From an uncultured Kordia sp. (lineage in GTDB: Bacteria > Bacteroidota > Bacteroidia > Flavobacteriales > Flavobacteriaceae): a stretch of 64,000 bases of DNA. Under the pieces are notes generated by a model that saw only the letters and a list, made by a program, of their open reading frames with translations, did not search any database and had not been told where the DNA came from. Of the stretch, positions 54,401 through 62,561 are shown piece by piece. The translations under genes were made by a program, and so were the position numbers. Within the stretch, counting starts at the first letter, position 1. Every line of letters begins with the position of its first letter. Where the stretch lies: contig NZ_CANLEA010000003.1 of NCBI RefSeq assembly GCF_947489565.1, forward strand, positions 186,001 through 250,000, in the 5' to 3' direction.

Positions 54401-55746
54401 ATGCTTCTCGCTGGTTTGGCAAATGCAACATCCGTTTCTTCAACATCGCTTTCTGTTTGATTTTCTATTTCTTTCATAGAAACCATAACATCAAACAATG
54501 CAGAACGACTCATGTCTCTCTCCAAATCCAATTCGTCTACTAAGTGATCAAATGGATATTGTTGATGACGAAAAGCACCTAGTGCCGTATTTTTTACTTT
54601 CGTTAATAAGACACTAAAAGAATCATCTTCTAAAAAACGAGTTCTTAATGCAAGTGTATTTATATAGAATCCTATTTGACCATTCAAATCTGGATGATCT
54701 CTTCCTGCAACAGGCGTTCCAACAATGATATCATTTTGACTCGTATATTTATAAAATAGCGTTTTTACAACGGTTAATAGCGTCATAAAAGGAGTAGCAC
54801 CTTTTGATAATCCGAAATTCTTTAAAGATGTATAGATAGATCTATCAATCGTAAAGTTTAGGTCTGCTCCTTTGTGTGTTTTTGTTGGCGGTCTTGAAAA
54901 GTCAGATGGTAATTGTAATACAGGAATGTTACCACTAAATTGATCTAGCCAATATTTTTTTGAACTTGCCAATTTTCCGCCATGTGTCATTTCATTTTGC
55001 CAATATGCATAGTCCTTATATTGAATAGGCAACAAAGGCAATTTAGGCATTGTATTACTAAGAAAAGTACTGTATAAATACCCAAATTCTTTTTCCATTA
55101 CTGACATGGACCAAGCATCAGAAATAATATGATGCATGGTTAAGAATAGTACAAAATCATCTGTACTTGTCTGAACAACGGTCACTCTTAGTAATGGACC
55201 ACTGCTTAGGTTGAACCTTGTTTTTGCTTCTTTTTCGGCAATTTCAGCAACCTCATTTTCTAGGTTTGGATGCTCGCTTATGTCTATAGAATTAATTTTA
55301 AATGGAAATTCTTCAAGACTATATATTTTTTGTCGTGGCACTCCATCCACAGAAATAAAAGCAGTTCTTAATATTTCATGCCTTTCTATAAGTGCTAAAA
55401 AAGCTTTTTCAAAGGCTCCTTTATGTAAGTGTTTAAAACCGAACGTTGATGATATGTTGTATGCAGATTTTCCATCCGATAATTGGTCTATTAACCACAA
55501 TCGTTTTTGCGCATGCGACAACTCATAATGATCTTGTATTGCAACTTTTGCAATATGTTTAAAAGAGCCATTGTTTGTTAAGTTTTGAATATAAGATATG
55601 ATCTCTTGTTTTGATCCTCTTAAATCATCCAAAAGTTCAGGGTACAGTTGCCCCTTCACATCATCAAGGATTAATTGATGATCTTCAACTTTAAGTTTTA
55701 CTTCAAGCTTTTTCAGCTTAAGAATTAAGTCTTGGACATTACTCAT
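45424..55746 (-). CDS. NRPS A: trimodular synthetase with terminal thioesterase
   Basis: A 3440-residue protein. Order by residue: TubC-like N-terminal docking domain (1-60), C1 (70-500; HHIISDAW at ~205), A1 (525-1010; YTSGTTGNPKG ~675), PCP1 (S1076 in GGHSLKA), C2 (1125-1555; HHIISDGW ~1261), A2 (1575-2055), PCP2 (S2121), C3 (2170-2600; HHIISDGW ~2306), A3 (2620-3095), PCP3 (S3159) and TE (3205-3440; GYSMG ~3288, GSHYEIL near the end). There are no epimerase domains. Codes read by eye: A1 DSKSLGVVDK (Glu-like), A2 DVELIGTVCK (unclear, E239 may favour a basic residue), A3 DAWILGNVVK (Leu). It is the terminal synthetase, overlaps NRPS B by 4 bp and releases the product through TE. Confidence 0.96.
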   Translation of the reverse strand: MSNVQDLILKLKKLEVKLKVEDHQLILDDVKGQLYPELLDDLRGSKQEIISYIQNLTNNGSFKHIAKVAIQDHYELSHAQKRLWLIDQLSDGKSAYNISSTFGFKHLHKGAFEKAFLALIERHEILRTAFISVDGVPRQKIYSLEEFPFKINSIDISEHPNLENEVAEIAEKEAKTRFNLSSGPLLRVTVVQTSTDDFVLFLTMHHIISDAWSMSVMEKEFGYLYSTFLSNTMPKLPLLPIQYKDYAYWQNEMTHGGKLASSKKYWLDQFSGNIPVLQLPSDFSRPPTKTHKGADLNFTIDRSIYTSLKNFGLSKGATPFMTLLTVVKTLFYKYTSQNDIIVGTPVAGRDHPDLNGQIGFYINTLALRTRFLEDDSFSVLLTKVKNTALGAFRHQQYPFDHLVDELDLERDMSRSALFDVMVSMKEIENQTESDVEETDVAFAKPARSISKFDMSITFAENAGNLHVNITYSKDIFTSETIQRLATHFKILSRSIILNTEEKINKLSFISTNERTQILNKFNTPYTSAVSYKTVVEQFETQVAKTPNAIAVTSEGISLTYNELNERSNQLAHYLKEQYEVNTEDLIGISLNRSAELIVGIWGILKSGAAYVPIDPAYPKTRKNYLIEDSNVKLVITEEACVEDIANATTLDIYNTTIYTKPVVNLPLQSAGSNLIYVIYTSGTTGNPKGSLIEHGSVANLCSWLYDLVYSSYEENATTLLTASYSFDSSVKQLFPPFLNGGCLVIPSEETKKNPAALAEVILKENVNVLDVTPSYLPHVLASLKERNLQDCHLGYTLVGGEALENKQAIEYQSILGETSRLVNVYGVTEATVDSTCQIATGTNIGKNVPIGKPLPNTKVVLLDNSHNLMPIGIPGEICIGGAGVGRGYLNKESLTKKKFIADPFEEGARLYKTGDMGRWMADGTIEYLGRSDSQVKIRGYRIEVEEIRHALLTIKEISSAFVDVKSSNNDKALVAYYSLYKQSEITKNILKSKLSELLPSFMIPSYFMELEKLPLTANGKLDKKALSTLDTFSLDTTNYVAPRNAYEEGLVSIWEEVLAREKIGVTDNFFELGGHSLKAFQVMSRIFKVLHTKVTLKDIFSNPTIESLATHIHTLESVDYIAIPSIAHQESYEVSHAQKRLWILQQFEESQSAYNMPGIYPLESLDVAAFQRAFDTLISRHEILRTTFVNINGEPRQIVHTETPFDLEYEDLRSHNDREEVLENQIIEACKKDFDLENGPLIQGKLFQMEGEDYVFFLNMHHIISDGWSIKVLIGDVLALYEAYTKGASNPLTPLRIQYKDYAHWQNETLRTGGYKEAQSYWLRQLGGELPVLELPLDYPRPAVKTYNGDSIRFGLSEEITKELKVLSRHQGSTLFITLLATVKALLYRYTGQKDIIIGTPTAGRDHEELEDQIGFYINTLALRTQFSGDEDFLALVNQVQATTLDAQDHQSYPFDMLVDELDLERDMSRSPLFDVMVILQNVNDAAEDGDTTITEESSSDIIVSKYDLDISFVEKGERIQVSINYNPDLFDAARIARMQEHYQTLLGSIIANPSRAINQLNYISETEQQLLLTKFNLPYKTIDVSKTVVNLFEEQVSKYPDSIAVTFQSNELTYATLNKKVNQLAAYLLTSKTTSEQSKIGIYIERSEWQIISMLAILKIGGCYVPVDRETPIARAKYMLENAEVNCLITDVTIEDTLLDKEIALISLEEIQESLTQYSDENLNIPISSDKLAYILYTSGTTGMPKGVMISHHALSDYTNTFGEYFKITYEDKIIQQSSLAFDVSVEEIFPILCVGGQLFLMKEGGRDIDELTTVIHENKITLLSATPLIINELNERAAYLNSLRILISGGDKLKVGYIDQLIDQVAIYNTYGPTEATVCITYHHIENLAAIDVIGKPLANHKIHLLDANAQPVAIGIPGELYVEGYGLAEGYMNSPLETLRSFQKLPDISENRLYKTGDKGVWLTDGSIKFLGRTDTQFKIRGYRIELDEIENTLIQHTKISDAVMSVIDVEGEEKYLVAYVESQDAVEVEEIKEYLKNRLPHYMIPRRIIVLDEFPMNNNGKLDRKALPSPDTFSLDTTNYVAPRNEYEEGLVGIWEEVLAREKIGVTDNFFELGGHSLKAFQVMSRIFKVLHTKVTLKDIFSNPTIESLAAHISTSESVNYTSNTTVVVAQESYEVSHAQKRLWILEQFEESKSVYNIPGIYPLESLDADSFQRAFDTLISRHEILRTTFVNIDGEPRQIIHEEASFNIQYKDFRNRGSKEEAIEKQIIASCKLGFDLEKGPLIRGTLFHLEKDDYIFFLNMHHIISDGWSIKVLIQEVLALYEAYKKGASNPLPPLRIQYKDYAHWQNEGLRTGAYKEAQSYWLTQLGGELPVLELPLDYPRPAVKTYNGDSIRFGLSEEVSKELKALSIRQGSTLFITLLATVKALLYRYTGQEDIIVGTPTAGRANEELEGQIGFYINTLALRTQFSGNKDFLALLTQVQETTLDAQDHQSYPFDMLVDELDLERDMSRSPLFDVMVILQNVTDAADEDETKITEESDVGADVSKYDLNIGFIERGERIQVNIIYNPDLFDAARIERMKTHYKTLLASIIANPKTSISQYNYISEAEQHQLLKTFNDTKRVFPSKNTVQSIFEAQVTKNPNAPAVSFQGNIITYNELNERSNRIAQYLRTQHTITPDTLIGVMMDRSDTMIITIMGIIKSGAAYVPIDPDYPQDRVNYIVSDSGIILLIHDEKTLNHTFSCPKILFKELSEATENVSSQSVDNINTSNDLMYVIYTSGTTGNPKGVMIAHTSLLNLCSWHQEYYNVNASSRATLYAKTGFDASVWEIWPYLLSGGCLYPIRNEVSLNIAGLKSILLENKITHSFFPTIICEQLIEEGVDLGDTMILTGGDKLQKYANNVINNYGPTESTVVATSIKLQEYSGNTIPIGKPISNTQIYILDDNLQLQPIGIKGEICISGKGLSRGYLHREELTNSKFIPHPFIEGEKLYKTGDLGKWRADGNIEFLDRKDTQVKIRGYRIELGEIENTLQKLSGIDKTIVLAHSDDTGNKVLIAYYSTLENYEEVDFRAKLEAFLPIYMIPSHFVKVEEFLVTPNGKLDRKALPKIDTLTLKTNNYLAPRNEYELRLVDIWEEVLGREKIGVRDNFFELGGHSLKAVKLSSVIHKKMGVNVDLVSIYNHPSIETLHAYLIQEGKIESNLLIQLNKTNLSDHKLFLIPPIGGSSTIYKNVATQLEKYTGCYGFQYKGFDGNTEIANSIEELAQEYYNEIANISVYKTEITVLGYSMGALIAFELIKLLENNGFTPKLILLDKGVKSTIKNQDLTKISDEELDELLQINLGASLEALNQQEIAQLKKFYLNNLKIHNDYRMNGTIQSDILTIESRNNDKNANMHQWSNYTKGNLKNEFAKGSHYEILNHENLNDVVTHIQHFISID

Positions 55747-58700
55747 AAACTAACTCTGTTGATCACTTCTTCGTTATTATCTGTTTGATCTTCTTGAAAC
55801 CAGCACAACGTTTCTATTTGTTTTGACAGACTTTCAAGTATGTGATGTGCAAAAATCATGTTGATATCGACATCTATTTTAAACTCTTCTTTAAGCATAT
55901 TGGACAATTTTATTGCCTTGATTGAATGTCCTCCAAGATCAAAGAAACTATCGGTAACACTTATCTCATCCAAATCAAGAATTTCTTTCCAGATGCGAAC
56001 AATTTTTTCTTCATAGGTATTTCTCGGAGCTATAAATTCTCTTTTTGGCTTGTAATTTTCTTCTCCAGAAGCCAATAGTTTTTTGTCTACTTTACCATTA
56101 GAATTCACTGGTAAAACAGGCAATTCCACAAAGAATAAAGGAATCATGTATGCAGGAAGATAGTTGGCCATAAACCCTTTTAAATCGACCACTTTTTGTC
56201 CTTTTTTCAACGTATAAAATGCTGTCATATGGTTATTACCATCTGCATCTTTTTTGACAATTACAGTGCTATTTTCGAGGTTTTCATTTTTCTTTAGTAC
56301 GTATTCAACTTCTCCAAGTTCAATTCTATGACCTCTTATTTTTACTTGACTGTCTTTTCGACCAATATATTCTAAATTACCGCTTGGCAACCATTTTCCA
56401 AGATCGCCAGTTGCGTACATCTTTTCACCTGTTTCAAACGGATTGTCTATAAATTTTTCTCTGGTAAGTTCTGGTTGTCCTAAATATTCTTTGGCTAAAC
56501 CAATACCCGATGCATAAATTTCACCAATTTGTCCTATGGCTACTGGCTGTAAAAATTTGTTCAGCACATAGAGTTTCATATTCCCTACAGGTTTCCCTAT
56601 TGGCATTGAAAGTTTGTCATTGTCGGTTGCTTGTACTTTATATGTTGAGATACAAACTGCGCATTCTGTTGGTCCGTATGCATTGTAATAGTCACTAAAT
56701 TCACTACAGCTAACTGCATCTTGTACATTACATGCTTCGCCCGCAGTAACGATGACTCTTAAAAATTTTAGTTTTTCAAGATCGAGCGCCGATAAATAGG
56801 ATGGCGGCAGTGTTACTTGCGATACTTTTTTGTCTTCTAAGTATTGTATAAATCTGTCAGAATCATTGATGATATTTCTATCGACAAGCACTAAAGTTGC
56901 TCCAGAATAGAGCGCCATGAATATTTCATATACAGAAGCATCAAAAGATAGTGATGCAAATTGTAATATGTGATCTTCCGATGTGATACCAAATTCGCGA
57001 ATTTGATCGAAAGCCATATTAATATTACTATGGTGTTTTATAACAACTCCTTTTGGATTCCCTGTAGATCCTGAGGTAAATATTACATATGCCGGATCTT
57101 CAGGTTTGTTAATTATTGCGATGTTTTCTGGCTTTTCTTCTAAGTCGTCCAATTGCAAATCTATTGCAAACAATTCTCCTTTATAATATCCTAAGTCAAA
57201 TATATAATTGGAATTTGTCAGTAATATTTTAGCACCTGAGTTATCCAATAAGTATTCTTTTCTAGCTGGCGGAAGTTCTGTATCTACAGGAACATACGCT
57301 GCTCCTGCTTTTAATACTGCCAAAATACTTACAATTACATCTTCAGAACGATCGAGTAATATACCAACAAAATCACCTCGTTTTATATGTGCACTTTCTC
57401 TTAAATAATGTGCTAGTTTGTTAGCTCTTTGATTCAGTTCTAAGTACGTAAGTGAAGTGTCTCCAAACACAACAGCTTCCTGATTAGGAAATTGTTCCAC
57501 TCGCTGCTCAATGATTTGAGAGATTGTTTGATGTATTGGATATTCATATGAAGCAGTATTGAAATCAACTAAGATTTTGTTTTCCTCTTTTTTATTAAGA
57601 TACGTTAATGATTGTAATGATGCTTCTGGTTGCTGAACGATGCTTGATAATAATACTTTGTAGTTTTCATGCATTAATTGCATTTGTTCTTCAGAGAAAA
57701 GATCAGAATTGTAGTTAATACTTACTTCCAAACCTTCTTTGTGTTCTTTGAAGTTGAATTTCATATCTACAAAACTAATGGCGAAATCTGTATCGTAAGA
57801 TGCTACAGCAATGTCTCCCATGCTTTCTATTTCATCAGAATCTTCATAGTTATCTTGCATTACCACAGCAATATCGAATACAGGCGACCTGCTTGGGTCA
57901 CGTTCAATTTGTATATCTTCTAACAGTTTATCAAAAGGATATATTTGATGTTTGTAAGCACCAAGCATTGTTTCCTTGACCTTTTTTAGAAGTTCTCTAT
58001 AGTTTTGTTGTTCAGAAAATTGCGTTCGCAATGCCAAGGTATTGATATAAAACCCGACTTGATTTTCTAAGTCTGAGTGATTTCTTCCAGCAATAGGAGA
58101 GCCAATAATGATATCTTCTTGCCCAGTATATTTGTATAGAAGCGTTTTTACTGACGCTAGCAACATCATATATAAAGTAACTCCATTAGCCTTTGCCATG
58201 TTACTAACTTTATCACTGAGTCCTTTTTCGATTAAAAACTCAACTTTGTTTCCATTGTCTGTTTTTATCGCTGGACGCGGCCAAGTAGTTGCTAGGTTTA
58301 AGGTTGGAATTTCACCATCAAATTTGTTTAACCAATAGTCTTGATGTCCTCGTAGTAATTCTCCGTGTAGTTGCTTGTTTTGCCAAGCTGCAAAATCTTT
58401 ATATTGTATAGCAAGTGGAGCAAGTTTGTTAGGTACATTGTTTTTGTAACAGTTATATATCGCTAACATTTCTTTCATTAACACCTGAATAGACCATCCG
58501 TCAGAAATGATGTGATGTGTCATGAATAGAAAGACAAAGTTTTCATCTCCAGTTTGCAGCAAGCTCACTTTTAGCAAAGGCCCTTTTTCAAGATCAAAAG
58601 GAACGATTACTTCTTTATTTACTATAGTATCTGCCTTTTGTTCAGGGTTTTCTTCATTGCGAAGATCTTGGTATGCTACTTCAAAGTTATATGTATTTAC

Positions 58701-61700
58701 TGCATGAACCTTTTGTTTTGGCACGCCGTCAATACTTGTAAAGGTAGTTCGCAACACCTCATGTCTTTCTACAAGTGTTTTAAACGTCTTTTTGAATGCT
58801 TCTATATTGAGTTTCCCTGTTAGTTCATATACTCTTGGTTGATTGTATGTAAGTTTTCCTTTTTCGAAAAGGTCAATAATCCACAATCGTTTTTGCGCAT
58901 AAGAAACTTCATAATATTCTGATTCTTCTATCGGTTGTATTCCAGCAACTTTTTCTGTTCCTTTAAAATAACCTAATGATGCAGCTAAGTTCTTTGTTTG
59001 TTCGCAAAGAAACTCTTCTTTGTAAGCATCTTTCCAGTGATCAGCTACTTTTGGATCAATTTTTTCGTGTCTGAAAAATTTAATATCTCCAATCATATTT
59101 GATTCAGCATGAATTCCATCAGTCATTCTATTTTCATTGCCTTTGTATATGTTTAGCATTTGTTCTTGATGCTTTTCTATTCCTAAGAATTCACATAAAT
59201 CGGCTGTTATCTGCGTGCCGTCTTTCACCATGTCTTCAAATTTGACTACATGTTTTCTGTTGTCTGGAATTTCTTTGAAGAATTCTACAATGTTTTGGTT
59301 GCTTGTTAGCCATTCTAGTTCTCCTAATTTACGTGCATCAAAATCATGTTGGTAACGAAAAACCTGCTCCATACGCGTATCTTCATAAGAATGAATGAGT
59401 CCGTATGGGTTTCTTTGTAAGTGAATGAATTTTGCGTTTTTGAATGTTTGCTCTATTCTTCTTAAGACATTGATGTCTCTTGCGTACGAAGGACTTTTAT
59501 CAACAAGTATTCTATTGCCAATCCAACTTTGCAATTTTGCATAGTATTCTTGAACCGACAGATCTTCCTTGATGAAATCGTTCATGACTTCGGCAGCTTT
59601 TTCACTGTCTAAATCTAGCAATTCCATGATGGCACGGATATTTCCTTCTTTGTAAAAACTTAGTTTACCGTCTAATTCCTTCTCTCTTTCTTGTAAGGTG
59701 TTGAATATCATTAGTTGTAATTCTGGCGGCACAAATAAATCTGGATGTCCAGCCATAATCACTCTTAATAAAGTTGAACCTGATCTTGGTGGTGCTAGTA
59801 TGAATACTGCCGAATCATTTTTGTTCTCATTTACAGGATATTCTGGTAAAGGTGTAATGATACTGTTCATCTTCTCGATGTCGTTTTCATTCACCTTATC
59901 ATTATATTCAAGTGTATATTTTTCTAGTTCTAAAGCGAGTTCTTCTATCGTTGATGCATCAAATAAAAGACTTACATGTACTATTTTGTTTAGGTATGTT
60001 TGTAATTGATTTACAACACGAATTCCTTTTAGTGAGTCGCCTCCCAATTCAAAGTAATTGTCTTTGATTCCAATTTTCTTTTTTCCTAGAACTTCTTCCC
60101 ATATTTCAGTTATTTTTTGTTCTAGTGTGGTACTTGGCGCAGTGTATTTACTACTACGTCCCATGGTTGTTTCCGAAGGATCTGGAAGCGCTTTATAATC
60201 AATTTTCCCATTTGCTGTTAGTGGAAATTTAGCTATTTCCACAAAATGAGAAGGAATCATATATTCTGGAAGACTTTTACTGATAAAGTCTCTAAGTTCA
60301 GTTACATTTTGTTCTTGCGAACCTTTTATATAAGCTGCTAAATAGCGTATTCCTTCTTTATCTTTTTTATCGATTACGATTACGTCTTCGATTTCTTTCT
60401 TCGCTGCTAAAACATTTTCTATTTCGCGAAGTTCAACTCGATATCCTTTTATTTTTACTTGTCTGTCAACGCGTCCTAAGAATTGAATTGTTCCATCAGA
60501 CAGTCTTTTTACGCGATCGCCTGTTTTGTATACTACTTCTTCTTGACCAAAAGGATTTTCAATAAATCGCTCACGAGTTAATGCTTCGTTATTTACATAT
60601 CCAGCGGACAATCCTGCACCAGCAATATATAATTCTCCACTAACACCAAATGGTGCAATTGCTAGGTTCTGATCTAAAACATACGCTCTTGTATTGTTAA
60701 TTGGTCTTCCGATGATTGGCGGAATTAAGATGTTTTTTAAATTTTCAGCATCTAATATGTGAGCAATACAACCAATGGTAGATTCTGTTGGACCGTAATG
60801 ATTTACAAATACGACATCTGGTTTTAGTGCTTTGAATTTTTTGACATCGGAAATGCGCATTTCTTCTCCACCTAAAACAATTAATCGCAAGTCACTATTT
60901 GCAAGCAAAGGAGCATCTGCACTTTCCATCATCATGTAAAATAACGATGGCGTTGCCTTTATGTAGCTAATATTATGATCAATAATGTAGTTTGGCAGTC
61001 CTGAAATTTCTTTTACAAAATTATCATCTACTAAATGCAATTCTCCACCACTTAATAAGCTTCCCCAAATTGCTGTATATCCAAGATCAAAAGCATAGGA
61101 AGAAAGCAATATCGTATTGTCTTTTTGTGTAAGGTTGAATGTGCTTTTTAACCAATATGAATAGTTGTGTAACGATTCGTGTTTGATTTTTACTCCTTTA
61201 GGGTTTCCTGTGGTTCCCGAAGTATAAATTATATAGGCAATATCTGAAGAACGATTTCTGTTGGGAAGGTTTTCTCCGCTGTCTTCTAATCCAGGTAATT
61301 GAATATCTAATGCGAAAATTTCCGTACTGAAGTTTTCTATGGCATCAAACATTCTTGCTGAATCTGTTAACAGAAGTTTTACCGCTGAATCTTCAAGGAT
61401 ATATGCTATTCTATCTTTTGGTGTATTTGCTGCAATTGGCAGAAAAGTTGCGCCCGCTTTTAAAATCCCAAGCATGGCTATAATGAGCGATTCAGACGTA
61501 TCTTGCCATATACTTATAACATCTCCTTTTTTAATACCGTACGATGAGATAAGGTTGTTGGCTAGTTTGTTTGAGATTTCATTTAATTCGCTATAGGTAA
61601 TCGATTTTCCATCGTAAGTAACAGCTTCAGCATTTGGAGTTGCATGTACTTGCGCTTGAAATAATTCTTGTATGGTAAGGTTTTCATCAATAACAACATA

Positions 61701-62462
61701 GGTATCGTCTATATGATTGATGTAATATTCTTCTTCTGCTTCCGATAATAACTTTACAGCAGTAGGTAGTTCTTGAATGTTTTGTAACATATTTAATAAA
61801 GTGTTACAAAAATGTCTTCCTAGTTGATTTGCTTGTTTTTCACAATAGCATGCTGTGTTGTATTTTACTTTTAAACGTAGATCTTCGCCTTCTTCTTCCA
61901 TATAGAATAAAAGATCCACATTGTTTATATGCTTGTTTTCCTGATTTAATTTATCATAGAAAAAGCCTATTTCATATAAAGCATTGTCATCAACATTTTT
62001 ATCCTTGTATCTTTTAAGAAAGTTGTCAAAATCAAATTCTTGATTTCTAATGATTTCATTCAAATTTTCAAGAACCGTATTTAGTAAGTTTTTGACGGGT
62101 TTATTTGAATCAATCTGTGTTTTAAAGAACACTAGAATATCTGAATTATCGTTTACATGATCATTTCCAAAATAAGGTATCGAGATTATATTGTTGTTCT
62201 TATTTGTATATCTGGCCAAAAGCAAATTGAGCGCAGTTATAAAAAGCACGTATTTATTCAATGCTTCTCCTTTTGATATCTTATTTATAATATTGATAAG
62301 ATCTTCAGAAAGTACAATGTCTAATTCCTTAAGTTGAGGAGAAGCATCGTCTTTCGCCTTCTTTGTAATATCAAATAGAGATGTTAACTCTACTCCTTCT
62401 AATTGTTGAAGCCAATAGTCTTCAACAATTATGCTGTTGTGTTTTAAAACCTTATTCTCCAT
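55743..62462 (-). CDS. NRPS B: half-C, A, PCP, sulfotransferase, C, A, PCP
   Basis: A 2239-residue protein. Residues ~12-250 match only the C-terminal lobe of a condensation domain (DYWLQQLEG ... LLLARYTNKNNNIISIPYFG) and lack HHxxxDG. A1 is at ~265-770 (YTSGTTGNPKG ~415), PCP1 has S810 in GGDSLKG, and a full sulfotransferase domain occupies ~883-1166 (PPRSGSTLL at ~890 for the 5'-phosphosulfate; LQRNPYGLIHSY at ~1014 for the 3'-phosphate). C is at ~1180-1610 (HHIISDGW ~1316), A2 at ~1625-2120 (FTSGSTGNPKG) and PCP2 has S2180. Codes: A1 DLTSILHIGK (Asp-like), A2 DAYSVAAVCK (aromatic-like). It follows the partial NRPS by 99 bp and ends overlapping NRPS A (ATGA). Confidence 0.96.
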   Translation of the reverse strand: MENKVLKHNSIIVEDYWLQQLEGVELTSLFDITKKAKDDASPQLKELDIVLSEDLINIINKISKGEALNKYVLFITALNLLLARYTNKNNNIISIPYFGNDHVNDNSDILVFFKTQIDSNKPVKNLLNTVLENLNEIIRNQEFDFDNFLKRYKDKNVDDNALYEIGFFYDKLNQENKHINNVDLLFYMEEEGEDLRLKVKYNTACYCEKQANQLGRHFCNTLLNMLQNIQELPTAVKLLSEAEEEYYINHIDDTYVVIDENLTIQELFQAQVHATPNAEAVTYDGKSITYSELNEISNKLANNLISSYGIKKGDVISIWQDTSESLIIAMLGILKAGATFLPIAANTPKDRIAYILEDSAVKLLLTDSARMFDAIENFSTEIFALDIQLPGLEDSGENLPNRNRSSDIAYIIYTSGTTGNPKGVKIKHESLHNYSYWLKSTFNLTQKDNTILLSSYAFDLGYTAIWGSLLSGGELHLVDDNFVKEISGLPNYIIDHNISYIKATPSLFYMMMESADAPLLANSDLRLIVLGGEEMRISDVKKFKALKPDVVFVNHYGPTESTIGCIAHILDAENLKNILIPPIIGRPINNTRAYVLDQNLAIAPFGVSGELYIAGAGLSAGYVNNEALTRERFIENPFGQEEVVYKTGDRVKRLSDGTIQFLGRVDRQVKIKGYRVELREIENVLAAKKEIEDVIVIDKKDKEGIRYLAAYIKGSQEQNVTELRDFISKSLPEYMIPSHFVEIAKFPLTANGKIDYKALPDPSETTMGRSSKYTAPSTTLEQKITEIWEEVLGKKKIGIKDNYFELGGDSLKGIRVVNQLQTYLNKIVHVSLLFDASTIEELALELEKYTLEYNDKVNENDIEKMNSIITPLPEYPVNENKNDSAVFILAPPRSGSTLLRVIMAGHPDLFVPPELQLMIFNTLQEREKELDGKLSFYKEGNIRAIMELLDLDSEKAAEVMNDFIKEDLSVQEYYAKLQSWIGNRILVDKSPSYARDINVLRRIEQTFKNAKFIHLQRNPYGLIHSYEDTRMEQVFRYQHDFDARKLGELEWLTSNQNIVEFFKEIPDNRKHVVKFEDMVKDGTQITADLCEFLGIEKHQEQMLNIYKGNENRMTDGIHAESNMIGDIKFFRHEKIDPKVADHWKDAYKEEFLCEQTKNLAASLGYFKGTEKVAGIQPIEESEYYEVSYAQKRLWIIDLFEKGKLTYNQPRVYELTGKLNIEAFKKTFKTLVERHEVLRTTFTSIDGVPKQKVHAVNTYNFEVAYQDLRNEENPEQKADTIVNKEVIVPFDLEKGPLLKVSLLQTGDENFVFLFMTHHIISDGWSIQVLMKEMLAIYNCYKNNVPNKLAPLAIQYKDFAAWQNKQLHGELLRGHQDYWLNKFDGEIPTLNLATTWPRPAIKTDNGNKVEFLIEKGLSDKVSNMAKANGVTLYMMLLASVKTLLYKYTGQEDIIIGSPIAGRNHSDLENQVGFYINTLALRTQFSEQQNYRELLKKVKETMLGAYKHQIYPFDKLLEDIQIERDPSRSPVFDIAVVMQDNYEDSDEIESMGDIAVASYDTDFAISFVDMKFNFKEHKEGLEVSINYNSDLFSEEQMQLMHENYKVLLSSIVQQPEASLQSLTYLNKKEENKILVDFNTASYEYPIHQTISQIIEQRVEQFPNQEAVVFGDTSLTYLELNQRANKLAHYLRESAHIKRGDFVGILLDRSEDVIVSILAVLKAGAAYVPVDTELPPARKEYLLDNSGAKILLTNSNYIFDLGYYKGELFAIDLQLDDLEEKPENIAIINKPEDPAYVIFTSGSTGNPKGVVIKHHSNINMAFDQIREFGITSEDHILQFASLSFDASVYEIFMALYSGATLVLVDRNIINDSDRFIQYLEDKKVSQVTLPPSYLSALDLEKLKFLRVIVTAGEACNVQDAVSCSEFSDYYNAYGPTECAVCISTYKVQATDNDKLSMPIGKPVGNMKLYVLNKFLQPVAIGQIGEIYASGIGLAKEYLGQPELTREKFIDNPFETGEKMYATGDLGKWLPSGNLEYIGRKDSQVKIRGHRIELGEVEYVLKKNENLENSTVIVKKDADGNNHMTAFYTLKKGQKVVDLKGFMANYLPAYMIPLFFVELPVLPVNSNGKVDKKLLASGEENYKPKREFIAPRNTYEEKIVRIWKEILDLDEISVTDSFFDLGGHSIKAIKLSNMLKEEFKIDVDINMIFAHHILESLSKQIETLCWFQEDQTDNNEEVINRVSL

Positions 62463-62561
62463 CTTAATAGATTGTTTTTTTGGTATAGAGTTCGTTTACC
62501 TCTTTTTAGTAAAGAGATAAACTAGTTCTATAATGTCTTGTGTATAATTATAATGTCTTTA

